Numbered from the stretch's first letter, positions 1 through 8,369 are shown. The stretch: DNA of 32,780 bases from Candidatus Thiodiazotropha sp. (ex Epidulcina cf. delphinae) (GCA_025656455.1 JAHXHS010000054.1:1-32780); one strand, 5' to 3'. Translations and numbers: made by a program. Notes: generated by a model from the sequence alone, not told the origin.

Positions 1-49
1 CATGTGCCACTCCTGCCTGCGCACTGTGCCTTGTAGCGAAACACCACAG
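1..49. repeat. Fragment of the large structured repeat element, cut by the window edge
   Basis: Positions 1-34 match 18618-18651 of the structured element at 18397-18730 with three differences counted by eye. The match begins inside that element's internal hairpin (GGCACAT/ATGTGCC), so the left part lies outside the window. After it, positions 33-49 (TAGCG, two purines, ACACCACA) resemble 22193-22209, a remnant of an element right end. This is probably a decayed or deleted third copy just upstream of truA. Confidence 0.6.
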
Positions 50-90
50 GAGCGCTGAACCCGGCATTATCATATTGAAAGAGTACTAGC

Positions 91-849
91 ATGAAGATAG
101 CTCTGGGCGTGGAGTACGATGGCAGCGCCTTTCACGGTTGGCAGTTCCAGGGAGACGTACGCAGTGTGCAGGAGCTGTTGCAACTGGCCCTCTCGAAGGT
201 TGCCGATCATGAGATAACGGTACACTGCGCCGGTCGCACCGATAGCGGTGTGCATGCCAGCGGGCAGGTGGTTCACTTCGAGACCCATGCCCGGCGGTCC
301 GCTAGATCCTGGGTGCTCGGCAGCAATGTCAATTTACCGGATGATATCAGTGTTTGTTGGGCCAGGGAGATGCCCGATGCCTTCCATGCACGCTTTTCAG
401 CGGTCGGCCGTCACTATCGTTACCTGATCCTCAATCGGGCGTTCCGCTCGGCCCTGTGGCGTAACCGTGCGGTGTGGGTTCATCAACCACTGGATGAGAT
501 ACGCATGCATAGCGCCGCCCAGGCGCTTGTCGGCACCCATGACTTCTCCTCCTACCGGGCGCTGGGCTGCCAGGCCAAACATCCTGTCAGGACCCTCCAT
601 AGCCTGACTGTCAGGCGCGAGGGGGAGATGATAGCTATCGAGGTGCATGCGAATGCCTTTCTTCACCATATGGTGCGCAACATTGCCGGAGTTCTGCTTG
701 CCATCGGCAAGGGTGAGCAGGCGCAATCCTGGGCGGAGGAGATCCTTGGCTTGCGCGACCGCACCCTGGGTGGTGTGACTGCGCCGCCGCAAGGGCTCTA
801 CCTTACCAAGGTCGACTATCCGGCGGAGTTCGGTCTTAGGGCCTGTTAA
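91..849 (+). CDS. truA: tRNA pseudouridine(38-40) synthase TruA
   Basis: This enzyme isomerises uridine to pseudouridine at positions 38-40 of the tRNA anticodon arm in the cytoplasm. The 252-residue product has the TruA N-terminus (MKIALGVEYDGSAFHGWQ) and the family's catalytic motif RTDSGVHA, with the catalytic aspartate at residue 51. A later conserved stretch, FLHHMVRNIAGVL, is also typical. The length is slightly below the usual 260-270 residues but no domain is missing. The ATG at 91 is the natural start; the upstream ribosome-binding sequence (GAAAGAG) is weak. trpF follows after 55 bases, the order seen in Pseudomonas and related gammaproteobacteria. The stop codon lies inside a perfect 24-bp palindrome. 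Confidence 0.97.
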   Translation: MKIALGVEYDGSAFHGWQFQGDVRSVQELLQLALSKVADHEITVHCAGRTDSGVHASGQVVHFETHARRSARSWVLGSNVNLPDDISVCWAREMPDAFHARFSAVGRHYRYLILNRAFRSALWRNRAVWVHQPLDEIRMHSAAQALVGTHDFSSYRALGCQAKHPVRTLHSLTVRREGEMIAIEVHANAFLHHMVRNIAGVLLAIGKGEQAQSWAEEILGLRDRTLGGVTAPPQGLYLTKVDYPAEFGLRAC

Positions 850-859
850 CAGGCCCTAA
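836..859. repeat. Perfect 24-bp palindrome over the truA stop codon
   Basis: The sequence from 836 to 859 is its own reverse complement, with half-site TTAGGGCCTGTT, and it contains the truA TAA at 847-849. In RNA it would form a hairpin with a small GTTAAC loop, but no U-run follows, so it is not a classic intrinsic terminator. It could stabilise the truA 3' end or attenuate read-through into trpF. Confidence 0.6.
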
Positions 860-904
860 TAGCCATAGCGCAACCGGGCGGCATGCTGTATCTTTCAGCA
901 GCTT

Positions 905-1528
905 ATGAGGACACGGATAAAAATTTGCGGCATCACCCGAGCGGAGGATGCAGTCGAGGCTACCAGGCTCGGCGTGGACGCCATCGGCCTGGTGTTCTAT
1001 CCCCCCAGCCCCAGGGCGGTCACTTTGCGGGAGGCCCAGGCGATTGTGAAAAGCCTGCCGCCATTTGTTACAGTGGTAGGCCTTTTTGTGAATGAGGCCA
1101 GACCGCGGATTGAAGCGGTGGCAAAGGAGACGCCCCTTGATCTGCTGCAGTTTCACGGCGATGAATCCGCTGCGGAGTGCAGCGGGTATGGCAGGCCCTG
1201 GATCAAGGCCATCCGCATGCGGGAGGGGTGCGATTTGGCAGCGGCCGAGAGGGAGTTCGCTGATGCTTCGGGATTGCTGCTGGATACTTATCAAGCCGGC
1301 ATCCCGGGGGGCACGGGGCTGCGATTCGATTGGAGCCGGATACCCGAGACGCTGGCATCCAGGGTTATTCTCGCGGGTGGCCTCGATGCGGAGAATGTGG
1401 AACAGGCGGTGCGCCAGGTGCGCCCCTACGCAGTGGATGTCAGCGGTGGCGTCGAATTATCGAAAGGCATCAAGGATGCCGCAAGGATCCAGGCCTTCAT
1501 AGCAGGAGTGAAGCGTGGCGACAACTGA
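905..1528 (+). CDS. trpF: Phosphoribosylanthranilate isomerase TrpF
   Basis: TrpF converts N-(5'-phosphoribosyl)anthranilate to CdRP in tryptophan biosynthesis. The 207-residue protein starts with MRTRIKICGITRAEDA, where KICG carries the catalytic cysteine at residue 8. It ends with the TIM-barrel phosphate-binding signature VDVSGGVELSKGIKD. Length and motifs are standard for a monofunctional TrpF. The end of the gene overlaps the start of trpB by 14 bases, which implies one transcript and translational coupling. TrpC, TrpD and TrpE are not in this window, so the tryptophan genes are split between loci, as is common in gammaproteobacteria. Confidence 0.96.
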   Translation: MRTRIKICGITRAEDAVEATRLGVDAIGLVFYPPSPRAVTLREAQAIVKSLPPFVTVVGLFVNEARPRIEAVAKETPLDLLQFHGDESAAECSGYGRPWIKAIRMREGCDLAAAEREFADASGLLLDTYQAGIPGGTGLRFDWSRIPETLASRVILAGGLDAENVEQAVRQVRPYAVDVSGGVELSKGIKDAARIQAFIAGVKRGDN

Positions 1529-2729
1529 AAATATCATCGGGACCCTGCCTGACGAGCGGGGGCATTTCGGCCCGTACGGGGGGCTGTTCGTGCCGGAAAC
1601 CCTAATGGAGCCCCTGCGGGCGTTGCGTGTCGCCTACCATCGTTTCATGGCGGACGAGGCGTTTCTCAGGGAACTGGATGAGGACCTGGCGAATTATGTC
1701 GGCCGTCCATCCCCGATCTACCATGCCAGGCGCTGGAGTCGGCGATTGGGCGGGGCGCAGATATACCTGAAACGGGAAGATCTGAATCATACCGGCGCCC
1801 ACAAGGTGAATAACACCGTGGGGCAGGCCCTGTTGGCGCGCCACATGAGTAAGACCCGCATCATCGCCGAAACGGGTGCGGGCCAGCACGGGGTGGCCAG
1901 CGCCACTGTCGCCGCCCGGCTCGGTCTGGAGTGTGTGGTCTATATGGGCGCGGTGGATATTGCGCGGCAGGAGGCCAACGTCTATCGCATGCGTCTGTTG
2001 GGGGCCGAGGTGAGGGCGGTGGAGTCGGGTTCCAAGACCCTCAAGGACGCGCTCAACGAAGCGATGCGCGATTGGGTGACGAATGTCGATGACACCTTCT
2101 ACATTATCGGCACCGTGGCCGGTCCGCATCCCTATCCTGCCATGGTGCGCGATTTCCAGTCGGTGATCGGGCGAGAGGCGCGAGAGCAGATGCTTCGTCA
2201 AGCCGGACGTCAACCCGACGCGCTGGTGGCTTGCGTCGGCGGCGGTTCGAACGCCATCGGTCTTTTCTACCCCTACCTGGATGACCGCGATGTGGCCATC
2301 TACGGTGTGGAGGCGGCAGGTGACGGTCTCGACACCGGTCAGCATGCTGCACCCTTGTGCGCAGGCCGGCCGGGCGTGCTGCATGGCAATCGCACCTACC
2401 TGATGGAAGACAAGGATGGCCAGATTATTGAGACCCACTCCATATCCGCCGGGTTGGACTATCCGGGGGTGGGGCCCGAACATGCCTGGCTGAAAGACAG
2501 TGGGCGCGCCAACTATGTGGCGGTGACCGATGATGAGGCATTGTCTGCGTTTCACGATCTGACCCGTATCGAAGGCATCATCCCGGCCCTTGAATCGAGT
2601 CATGCCCTGGCGTATGCGGCCAAGCTCGCGTCGACCATGAGGCCGGATCAGATCATCCTGGTCAACCTCTCGGGCCGTGGCGACAAGGATATGCATACCG
2701 TGGCGGCACGGGAGGGGATTCGTATATGA
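1515..2729 (+). CDS. trpB: Tryptophan synthase beta chain TrpB
   Basis: TrpB is the PLP-dependent subunit that condenses indole with serine to form tryptophan in the alpha2-beta2 complex. The 404-residue protein has the PLP lysine at residue 97 in TGAHKVNNTVGQ, the phosphate-binding loop GGGSNAIGLF, and the C-terminal SGRGDKD motif. The likely start is the GTG at 1515, inside the 3' end of trpF, with AGGAG at 1504-1508 at good spacing. The stop overlaps the trpA start (ATGA), the usual tight coupling that gives equal amounts of the two subunits. Confidence 0.98.
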   Translation: MATTENIIGTLPDERGHFGPYGGLFVPETLMEPLRALRVAYHRFMADEAFLRELDEDLANYVGRPSPIYHARRWSRRLGGAQIYLKREDLNHTGAHKVNNTVGQALLARHMSKTRIIAETGAGQHGVASATVAARLGLECVVYMGAVDIARQEANVYRMRLLGAEVRAVESGSKTLKDALNEAMRDWVTNVDDTFYIIGTVAGPHPYPAMVRDFQSVIGREAREQMLRQAGRQPDALVACVGGGSNAIGLFYPYLDDRDVAIYGVEAAGDGLDTGQHAAPLCAGRPGVLHGNRTYLMEDKDGQIIETHSISAGLDYPGVGPEHAWLKDSGRANYVAVTDDEALSAFHDLTRIEGIIPALESSHALAYAAKLASTMRPDQIILVNLSGRGDKDMHTVAAREGIRI

Positions 2730-3532
2730 GTCTGATCGGCGAGAGATTTGCGCAACTCAAGGCGCGGGGCAAGAAGGCATTGATTCCCTTCATTACCGCC
2801 GGCGACCCGATTCCCGAGATCACGGTCGATCTGATGCACGACCTGGTCTCCGCCGGCGCGGATATTATCGAATTGGGGGTGCCTTTTTCCGATCCCATGG
2901 CGGATGGTCCGGTGATTCAGCGGGCCAGCGAGCGGGCGCTGGAGTATCATGTCGGATTGCGTGACGTGCTGGATATGGTCAGACAGTTCAGACAACTGGA
3001 TGTGGAGACCCCGGTGGTATTGATGGGCTATCTCAACCCCATCGAGATCATGGGCTATGAGCCGTTCGCGGATCAGGCCGCGGATGCCGGTGTGAGCGGC
3101 ATAGTGGTGGTCGATGTCCCGCCGGAAGAGGGGGGAGAGCTACAGCAGGTGTTGCATGCCAGGTCCATCGATCAGATTTTCCTGTTGGCCCCCACCAGCA
3201 CTAAGGATCGCATCCGGCGCATCTGTAGCCTGGCGGGAGGCTTCGTCTACTATGTCTCAGTGAAAGGGGTCACCGGCTCCAGCCACCTGGATCTGCAATC
3301 GGTGGACGACAAGTTAAAAGAGATTCGTGCTGAAACCGAGCTGCCGGTGGGGGTCGGTTTCGGCATCAAGGATGCGCAGACAGCCTCGGCCGTTTCCCGT
3401 ATGGCGGATGCCGTGGTGGTCGGCAGTGCGCTGGTTTCGCGGGTTGAGGCCCTGGCCGATGAGCCTGAAAAGATAGGCGCTTCATTGCGGGAGATCATCT
3501 CATCCCTGAGACATGCGATAGATACAGCATAG
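2726..3532 (+). CDS. trpA: Tryptophan synthase alpha chain TrpA
   Basis: TrpA cleaves indole-3-glycerol phosphate and channels indole to TrpB. The 268-residue TIM barrel shows both catalytic acids at the canonical positions, Glu49 (IELGVPFSDP) and Asp60 (PMADGPVIQ), and the phosphate-binding VGFGIKDAQ region. The ATG at 2726 overlaps the trpB TGA. The TAG stop (3530-3532) is the first codon of a palindromic mini-element (3530-3620), so insertion of that repeat appears to set the C-terminus; the protein is nevertheless of normal length. Confidence 0.98.
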   Translation: MSLIGERFAQLKARGKKALIPFITAGDPIPEITVDLMHDLVSAGADIIELGVPFSDPMADGPVIQRASERALEYHVGLRDVLDMVRQFRQLDVETPVVLMGYLNPIEIMGYEPFADQAADAGVSGIVVVDVPPEEGGELQQVLHARSIDQIFLLAPTSTKDRIRRICSLAGGFVYYVSVKGVTGSSHLDLQSVDDKLKEIRAETELPVGVGFGIKDAQTASAVSRMADAVVVGSALVSRVEALADEPEKIGASLREIISSLRHAIDTA

Positions 3533-3620
3533 TGTCCATCCATAAACTACAGCGCTTATCATTCCGGCGCATGCCGGGATGACATGGCTTTAAAAAGTGT
3601 GCGTTTCTGGACAGACACTA
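3530..3620. repeat. Mini inverted-repeat element, family A (TA-GTGTC ends)
   Basis: A 91-bp element bounded by TAGTGTCCATCCATAAAC on the left and GTTTCTGGACAGACACTA on the right (15 of 18 positions complementary). The interior is a hairpin built on CATTCCGGCGCATGCCGGGATGA. Both ends read TA-GTGTC, as expected if a TA target was duplicated by an IS630/mariner-type transposase (inference). It carries no gene. Its left end supplies the trpA stop codon, and it separates trpA from accD. Bases just after it (TAGTGTAC at 3624-3631) resemble another element terminus. Confidence 0.8.
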
Positions 3621-3672
3621 CACTAGTGTACCCGGATTCAGGTCTGAAAATGATATAAGGTCGAGTACAGCT

Positions 3673-4533
3673 ATGAGTTGGTTCGAAAAATTGATGCCGA
3701 GCCGCATCCGTACGGATGCCGGACACAAACGTGCGGTGCCTGAGGGCTTGTGGGCCAAGTGTCCCGGATGCAGCGCCATTCTCTACCGGGCTGAAATGGA
3801 AAGGAATCTGGATGTCTGTCCCAAATGCAACCACCATAACCGGATCGGCGCCCGGCGTCGTTTGGAGACCTTTCTCGATCCCGAGCCCCAGGAGGAGATC
3901 GGCGTCAATCTGGAGTCGGTCGACCCGCTGAAGTTCAAGGATAGTAAGAAGTACAGAGAGCGTCTCAGTCAGGCACAGAAGAACTCGGGTGAGAAAGATG
4001 CCTTGGTGGCCATGCGCGGTCAGTTGAAGGGGGTGGATCTGGTGGTCACCGCTTTTGAATTCGGTTTCATGGGCGGTTCGATGGGTTCCGTGGTGGGGGA
4101 GCGTTTCGTGCGCGCCGTCAACATGGCCCTGGAACGGCATACCCCCCTGGTCTGCTTCTCCGCCAGTGGTGGAGCGCGGATGCAGGAGTCCCTGTTTTCC
4201 CTGATGCAGATGGCCAAGACCAGTGCTGCCTTGGAGCGTCTGCAGAAACGCGGGTTGCCGTTCATCTCTGTCATGACCGACCCGACCATGGGGGGGGTTT
4301 CCGCCAGCCTGGCGATGCTGGGCGACATCAATGTGGCCGAGCCCAATGCCCTGATCGGATTTGCCGGTCCCCGGGTGATCGAGCAGACAGTGCGGGAGAA
4401 ACTGCCGGAAGGGTTTCAGCGCAGCGAGTTTCTGTTGGATCACGGCGCCATCGACATGATCATCGATCGACGGGACCTGCGCGACCGCATCGCCGATCTG
4501 ATCAGTATCCTGATGAGCAGACCCAGGGCGTAG
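3673..4533 (+). CDS. accD: Acetyl-CoA carboxylase carboxyltransferase subunit beta AccD
   Basis: AccD is half of the carboxyltransferase that moves CO2 from biotin to acetyl-CoA to make malonyl-CoA for fatty acid synthesis. The 286-residue protein has the N-terminal zinc ribbon (Cys30, Cys33, Cys49, Cys52 in CPGC...CPKC) followed by the crotonase-fold carboxyltransferase domain, with FMGGSMGSVVGERF and SASGGARMQES. The start ATG at 3673 has little Shine-Dalgarno sequence. The neighbours trp and folC are the usual accD context in gammaproteobacteria. The repeat between trpA and accD may weaken co-transcription. Confidence 0.98.
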   Translation: MSWFEKLMPSRIRTDAGHKRAVPEGLWAKCPGCSAILYRAEMERNLDVCPKCNHHNRIGARRRLETFLDPEPQEEIGVNLESVDPLKFKDSKKYRERLSQAQKNSGEKDALVAMRGQLKGVDLVVTAFEFGFMGGSMGSVVGERFVRAVNMALERHTPLVCFSASGGARMQESLFSLMQMAKTSAALERLQKRGLPFISVMTDPTMGGVSASLAMLGDINVAEPNALIGFAGPRVIEQTVREKLPEGFQRSEFLLDHGAIDMIIDRRDLRDRIADLISILMSRPRA

Positions 4534-4638
4534 ACCGCATCATTCCGGCGTGCGTTCTTCTCAAGTCAGGTAGGGTTCCGGGTCTCTTGGGAACCATCCG
4601 GCGGATGATTACGAGGAATGAGTGAGCGAGTGTAAGCG

Positions 4639-5907
4639 ATGCGCTTCGATACTCTGGATCAGTGGCTCGACTGGCAAGCCACGCTGCACCCGCAACAGAT
4701 TGAATTGGGCCTACAGCGGGTTGCCGCTGTGTGGCGGCGATTGCAACCGGGAGGTCTGCAATCCCGGGTGGTGACGGTTGCGGGCACCAATGGCAAGGGT
4801 TCAAGCGTGGCCATGCTGGAGGCGATCTACCGCCAGGCGGGATTCAGTGTCGGGGCTTACACCTCGCCCCATCTGCTACGCTACAACGAACGCATCCGCT
4901 TGAATGGCGTTGCGGCATCCGACCAGCGGCTATGCCGGGCCTTCGAGGAGGTCGATCAGGCCCGGGCTGCGGCAACCCTGACCTATTTCGAGTTCGCCAC
5001 CCTGGCCGCGCTGACGATCTTCGCGGCGGAAAAGCCCGACCTGGTCATCCTTGAGGTGGGTCTGGGCGGGCGTTTGGACGCGGTTAATATCATCGATGCG
5101 GATGTGGCCCTGATCACCACGGTGGATTTGGATCATACCGATTGGCTGGGTGATGACCGTGAAGCGATCGGCCGTGAAAAAGCGGGCATCATGCGCGCCC
5201 ACAGGCCGGTTGTGCTGGCGGATGGGGAGATGCCCCAATCGGTGTTCGGCCATGCCGGGGAGTTGCAGGCGAAGGTGTTTGCAGCCGGACGGGACTTTTA
5301 CGCCACAGCCGGGGAGAACGGTTGGCGCTGGTCAGGGCCGGACGGGCTTCGATGGCAACTTCCCCTGCCTAAACTGGCCGGGCGCAGGCAAGTGGCAAAC
5401 GCCGCGGGTGTGGTGATGGTCTGTCATCTGCTTCAGGCCTCCTTGCCAGTGAGCCGGGAAGAGATCGCCACCGCGTTACGGCAGCTCAAATTACCCGGAC
5501 GGTTGCAACTGGTAGAGGGCGCGCCCACGCTGCTTCTGGATGTGGCGCACAATAGACAGTCGATCGAGTCCCTGAGGGATGCCTTGGAGGAGCTTGACTG
5601 GCAAGGCCGCATCCACGCCCTGTTCGGCCTGCTGCAGGACAAGGACGCGACGGCTGTGGCCGATATCCTAGGAGAGCGGTTGACGAGCTGGTATCTGATC
5701 GATCTGCCTGGGAGTCGAGGGCGTAGCGCCGAGCAACTGGCCCTGGCGTTTCAACAAGCGGGTGTCGAGTCGCCGCTGAATTGTTTTCGCTCCTTTCCCC
5801 TGGCCTACCGGGCCTGTTGCCGCGCGGCTCATCCGCAGGATCTGATCCTGATCTTCGGCTCCTTTCTGATTGTGGGCGAAGCCCTGCAATATTTAGGCTT
5901 GGAATGA
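4639..5907 (+). CDS. folC: Bifunctional dihydrofolate/folylpolyglutamate synthase FolC
   Basis: FolC adds L-glutamate to dihydropteroate and extends the polyglutamate tail of folates using ATP. The 422-residue protein has the Mur-ligase P-loop GTNGKGS (residues 49-55), then YTSPHLLRYNERI, and the metal/ADP-binding ILEVGLGGRLDAVN segment. A C-terminal domain carries LLDVAHNRQS. Length is typical. The start ATG at 4639 follows a GAGTG-containing leader. The 105-bp gap after accD contains a small hairpin (GGTTCC 4574-4579 with GGAACC 4590-4595). Confidence 0.97.
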   Translation: MRFDTLDQWLDWQATLHPQQIELGLQRVAAVWRRLQPGGLQSRVVTVAGTNGKGSSVAMLEAIYRQAGFSVGAYTSPHLLRYNERIRLNGVAASDQRLCRAFEEVDQARAAATLTYFEFATLAALTIFAAEKPDLVILEVGLGGRLDAVNIIDADVALITTVDLDHTDWLGDDREAIGREKAGIMRAHRPVVLADGEMPQSVFGHAGELQAKVFAAGRDFYATAGENGWRWSGPDGLRWQLPLPKLAGRRQVANAAGVVMVCHLLQASLPVSREEIATALRQLKLPGRLQLVEGAPTLLLDVAHNRQSIESLRDALEELDWQGRIHALFGLLQDKDATAVADILGERLTSWYLIDLPGSRGRSAEQLALAFQQAGVESPLNCFRSFPLAYRACCRAAHPQDLILIFGSFLIVGEALQYLGLE

Positions 5908-5942
5908 GGGCTATCGGGATCGCAACTGGTATACTTGCCTAA

Positions 5943-5963
5943 TATTAACCCGCCGGGTTAATA
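5943..5963. promoter_or_regulatory. Inverted repeat upstream of dedD, possible operator or hairpin
   Basis: Nine-base perfect arms (TATTAACCC and GGGTTAATA) are separated by GCC in the AT-rich folC-dedD gap. The spacing and symmetry would suit a dimeric repressor site or a leader hairpin. No U-run follows, so it is not a standard terminator. Function is inferred only from symmetry. Confidence 0.35.
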
Positions 5964-6032
5964 ATTAGGACACGCACCGGAAAATCGCCGGCGTGTGGCG
6001 ATCCGTTGAACAGCTTGGTGGACGTAATCGAT

Positions 6033-6593
6033 ATGGCCCTGGAGGAGAGACTAAAACAGCGATTGCTTGGGGGTGCGGTACTGGTTGCATTGATGGTGAT
6101 ATTCGTGCCGATGTTGATCGAAAAACCGATGGATAAGCAGATCGTTTCGGATCACGCCATCCCGCCCGAGCCCAGCAAACCGCAGCGTCCGCCTGCCGCC
6201 AGTGTTTCCGTGGAGAAACCGCGTAACCCCAGCGGTGGCGAGGCGCCCCCCGAGGTGAAACCTGAGCCGAGGCCTGTATCCAAGCCGGAACCCGTCCGCT
6301 CATTGCCGCCAAAGCGGAGCAGTAGCGCATCCCCTGTCCCTGCCCGGTCCTCTCCGAGCGCCTGGATGATCCAGGTGGCGAGCCTGACCAATGGGGAGAA
6401 TGCCGAGAAACTGGTCGCCAGGCTGCGAAAGGCGGATCTGCCGGCCCAGGTGGAGCGGGTCAAGCTGGATGGTAAATTGCACTATCGCGTCAGGGTGGGT
6501 CCCGAGGTGGATCACAGACTGGCGCAGAGAATGCTGAATAAGATTGAGAAAACATTCAAGCTGCATCCGAAGCTGATGCGCTATCCGGAATAG
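6033..6593 (+). CDS. dedD: DedD-like SPOR-domain inner-membrane protein
   Basis: DedD-type proteins are single-pass membrane proteins whose periplasmic SPOR domain binds denuded peptidoglycan at the division septum. From the ATG at 6033 the 186-residue product has a short cytoplasmic start (MALEERLKQRLLGG), one membrane helix (about residues 10-30), a proline-rich linker, and a C-terminal SPOR domain beginning near WMIQVASLTNGENAEKLVARLR. A TTG nine codons upstream (6006) is possible, but family members start close to the ATG with this EE-LKQRL pattern. The position after folC matches Pseudomonas-type genomes, where cvpA and purF come next; here gspC follows instead. Confidence 0.9.
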   Translation: MALEERLKQRLLGGAVLVALMVIFVPMLIEKPMDKQIVSDHAIPPEPSKPQRPPAASVSVEKPRNPSGGEAPPEVKPEPRPVSKPEPVRSLPPKRSSSASPVPARSSPSAWMIQVASLTNGENAEKLVARLRKADLPAQVERVKLDGKLHYRVRVGPEVDHRLAQRMLNKIEKTFKLHPKLMRYPE

Positions 6594-6615
6594 AGCAGGG
6601 AGAACCAAGCGAGAG

Positions 6616-7560
6616 ATGAACATCGCCACACGTGCGCAGGCCTATCTTAATGGCTGGGTGCTGGAAAAGCCGTCCCCCAAGTGGCTGGAGAAATTCCTCA
6701 CCCATCAGTTGCCGCTGGCCGTCACCCTATTGTTGGTGTTGCTTATCAGTTGGCGGGCCGCCGATTTTACCTGGCGCATGATTCCTGCGCCAGAAACGCT
6801 CCTTCAGGTCAGCCCCTCCACACCAGCCGCGGCGATTATCGATAAACGGGATCCTGCTGACTCGAACCGCCTTGCCGAGGTGGCCAAGCTGCACCTGTTC
6901 GGCGTTGCCGGCGCGGTACAGCCGGTCAAAAAGGTCGATAAAAAGGCCCCTGAAACCCGGCTCAATCTGACCCTGCACGGGGTCTTCGTCGGGGAAGAAT
7001 CGGAGAAAGGGGCTGCCATCATCGGCACCTCGGGGTCAGTGCAAAAATACTATAAGGTCGGCAATGCGGTCATGTCAGGCGTCACCTTACAGGCGGTGTT
7101 CGAGGATCGGGTGGTGTTGCTGAGAAACGGCCAGTCCGAGGTGTTGCGTTTTCCCAAGGTTTCAAACACCGCTTCGCGGACAGCCCCGAGACCCAGGGCG
7201 AGAGCGAAATCTGATTTTGGCCCAGGCTCTCGGGTGTCATCGACAGGGGGGCGTGATCTCAGTCAGTACCGGGACATGTTGAGCAAGGAACCCTTGAAGA
7301 TCTTCGAACATATCCGCTTCGTTCCCGTGAGATCGAGAGAAGGCATGAAGGGCTATCGCATATTGCCGCAAAAGAATCGGGAGCTCTACAATCAGCTGGG
7401 TGTGCGCCCATCGGATCTGGTGACCGCCGTCAACGGCATCCCGCTGGCAAATGAAAGGGAGGCGGTGAAGCTGATCGAACAATTGAAAGAGGCACAGAGT
7501 CTGCAGGTTGATATCGTCCGCAACGGACAGCCTCAATCCCTGACTTTCGATCTGAATTGA
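6616..7560 (+). CDS. gspC: Type II secretion system protein GspC
   Basis: GspC links the inner-membrane platform of the type II secretion system to the outer-membrane secretin GspD. The 314-residue protein has a cytoplasmic N-terminus, a membrane helix at about residues 35-52 (LAVTLLLVLLISW), and the periplasmic homology region that binds GspD (about 85-185; LHGVFVG, then ...VGNAVMSGVTLQAVFEDRVVLLRNGQSEVL). A C-terminal PDZ domain (about 240-314) ends with GVRPSDLVTAVNGIPL. It begins 23 bases after dedD, probably in the same transcript. gspD and other gsp genes are absent from this window: the next gene is convergent and unrelated. Confidence 0.92.
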   Translation: MNIATRAQAYLNGWVLEKPSPKWLEKFLTHQLPLAVTLLLVLLISWRAADFTWRMIPAPETLLQVSPSTPAAAIIDKRDPADSNRLAEVAKLHLFGVAGAVQPVKKVDKKAPETRLNLTLHGVFVGEESEKGAAIIGTSGSVQKYYKVGNAVMSGVTLQAVFEDRVVLLRNGQSEVLRFPKVSNTASRTAPRPRARAKSDFGPGSRVSSTGGRDLSQYRDMLSKEPLKIFEHIRFVPVRSREGMKGYRILPQKNRELYNQLGVRPSDLVTAVNGIPLANEREAVKLIEQLKEAQSLQVDIVRNGQPQSLTFDLN

Positions 7561-7561
7561 T

Positions 7562-8197
7562 TTATAGATTTGGTGTGGCAGGCGGGGTTGGCCGGTTCGG
7601 CACCAGGGCTACCTCGTCCCCATGCTCCAGGCGGGTGAAAAATTCCGCGAACTGCTTGTTGACGGTCGGTCTCAGTAGGGACTCGTCGAAGACTTGGGCG
7701 ATTTCACGACGCCGCATACTCAGCAGCTTCAACAGTTCCGAAATGTTGGTCACTGACGCCGGCAACAGGATCTCCTCGCTCTCCTTGCCGGTTTTGTTCG
7801 CCAGCCAGGAAAAGTAGTAGAGCTTGATGCGCCTCTCCGTCTCTTTCTCGTCCTGACGACGATAACCTATCGCCTCGAGCCTTTCGAGGTAGGCCTGCCA
7901 GTTGCTCTCTCGCTCCACGCCTAGCCGGTAGAGGGTCTCCCAGGAGTAGATGCCCGTGTCGTGACCATCGTCAAACAGGATACGGATGGCATATTGACCC
8001 TGGGGCTCGATCTGTTCGATGTTGACCGTTTCCTTGCCGGTGACGGGGGTGTTGCTGGCCTTGACTTCGGCGGCGGTGGAGAAGACCCGCAGATACTCAC
8101 AGGGAAGCTCGAAACTCGCGCCATCGGAGAAACGAAGCGTGAGCAGACGCGACTTTTTGTGCAGATTGATAGCTACGGGAATAGGGTGCTCTGTCAT
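7562..8197 (-). CDS. GBBH-like N-terminal (DUF971) domain fused to a MoaD/ThiS-like ubiquitin-fold domain
   Basis: The N-terminal half (about residues 5-90) has the DUF971/GBBH-like signature, including LTLRFSDGASFELPCEYLRV and IRILFDDGHDTGIYSWETLY. This fold also occurs at the start of gamma-butyrobetaine hydroxylase and in small proteins of unknown role. The C-terminal half (about 125-203) resembles MoaD-type sulfur carriers: RRIKLYYFSWLANKTG opens it and TVNKQFAEFFTRLEHGDEVA closes it. The chain ends PPATPNL rather than the Gly-Gly needed for adenylation and sulfur transfer, so it is probably not a working carrier. An ATG at 8197 gives 211 residues; longer starts up to 8248 are possible. 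It is convergent with gspC, one base apart. Cellular role is unknown. Confidence 0.72.
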   Translation of the reverse strand: MTEHPIPVAINLHKKSRLLTLRFSDGASFELPCEYLRVFSTAAEVKASNTPVTGKETVNIEQIEPQGQYAIRILFDDGHDTGIYSWETLYRLGVERESNWQAYLERLEAIGYRRQDEKETERRIKLYYFSWLANKTGKESEEILLPASVTNISELLKLLSMRRREIAQVFDESLLRPTVNKQFAEFFTRLEHGDEVALVPNRPTPPATPNL

Positions 8198-8318
8198 CAT
8201 GGCATCCATCAGCTGGTGCGTGGGCCGGAGGGCCAAGGATAATGTCACAGAAAAGGTTGGGGCTTCAACCTAAGAATTTCCCGATTGGTCGCTGTGTACG
8301 GCGTCAACCCACATTTCT

Positions 8319-8369
8319 CACCGGGATGACGCGGTTTTAAAAAATGTGCGTTTATTACGTTACACCAGC
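8319..8369. repeat. Broken right half of a family A element joined to a TIR-like remnant
   Basis: Positions 8319-8351 (CACCGGGATGACG...TTTTAAAAAATGTGCGTTT) match the right half of family A (compare 22304-22334). Instead of ending GGACGGACACTA, they run into ATTACGTTACACCA at about 8352-8365, which resembles the right end of the structured element at 22597-22610. This looks like nested insertion followed by loss. Confidence 0.5.

Noticed and set aside
1602..2696. Long antisense frame (364 codons) opposite trpB
   Set aside because: It is a GC-driven shadow of trpB: it has no recognisable domain, while trpB on the plus strand is fully conserved.
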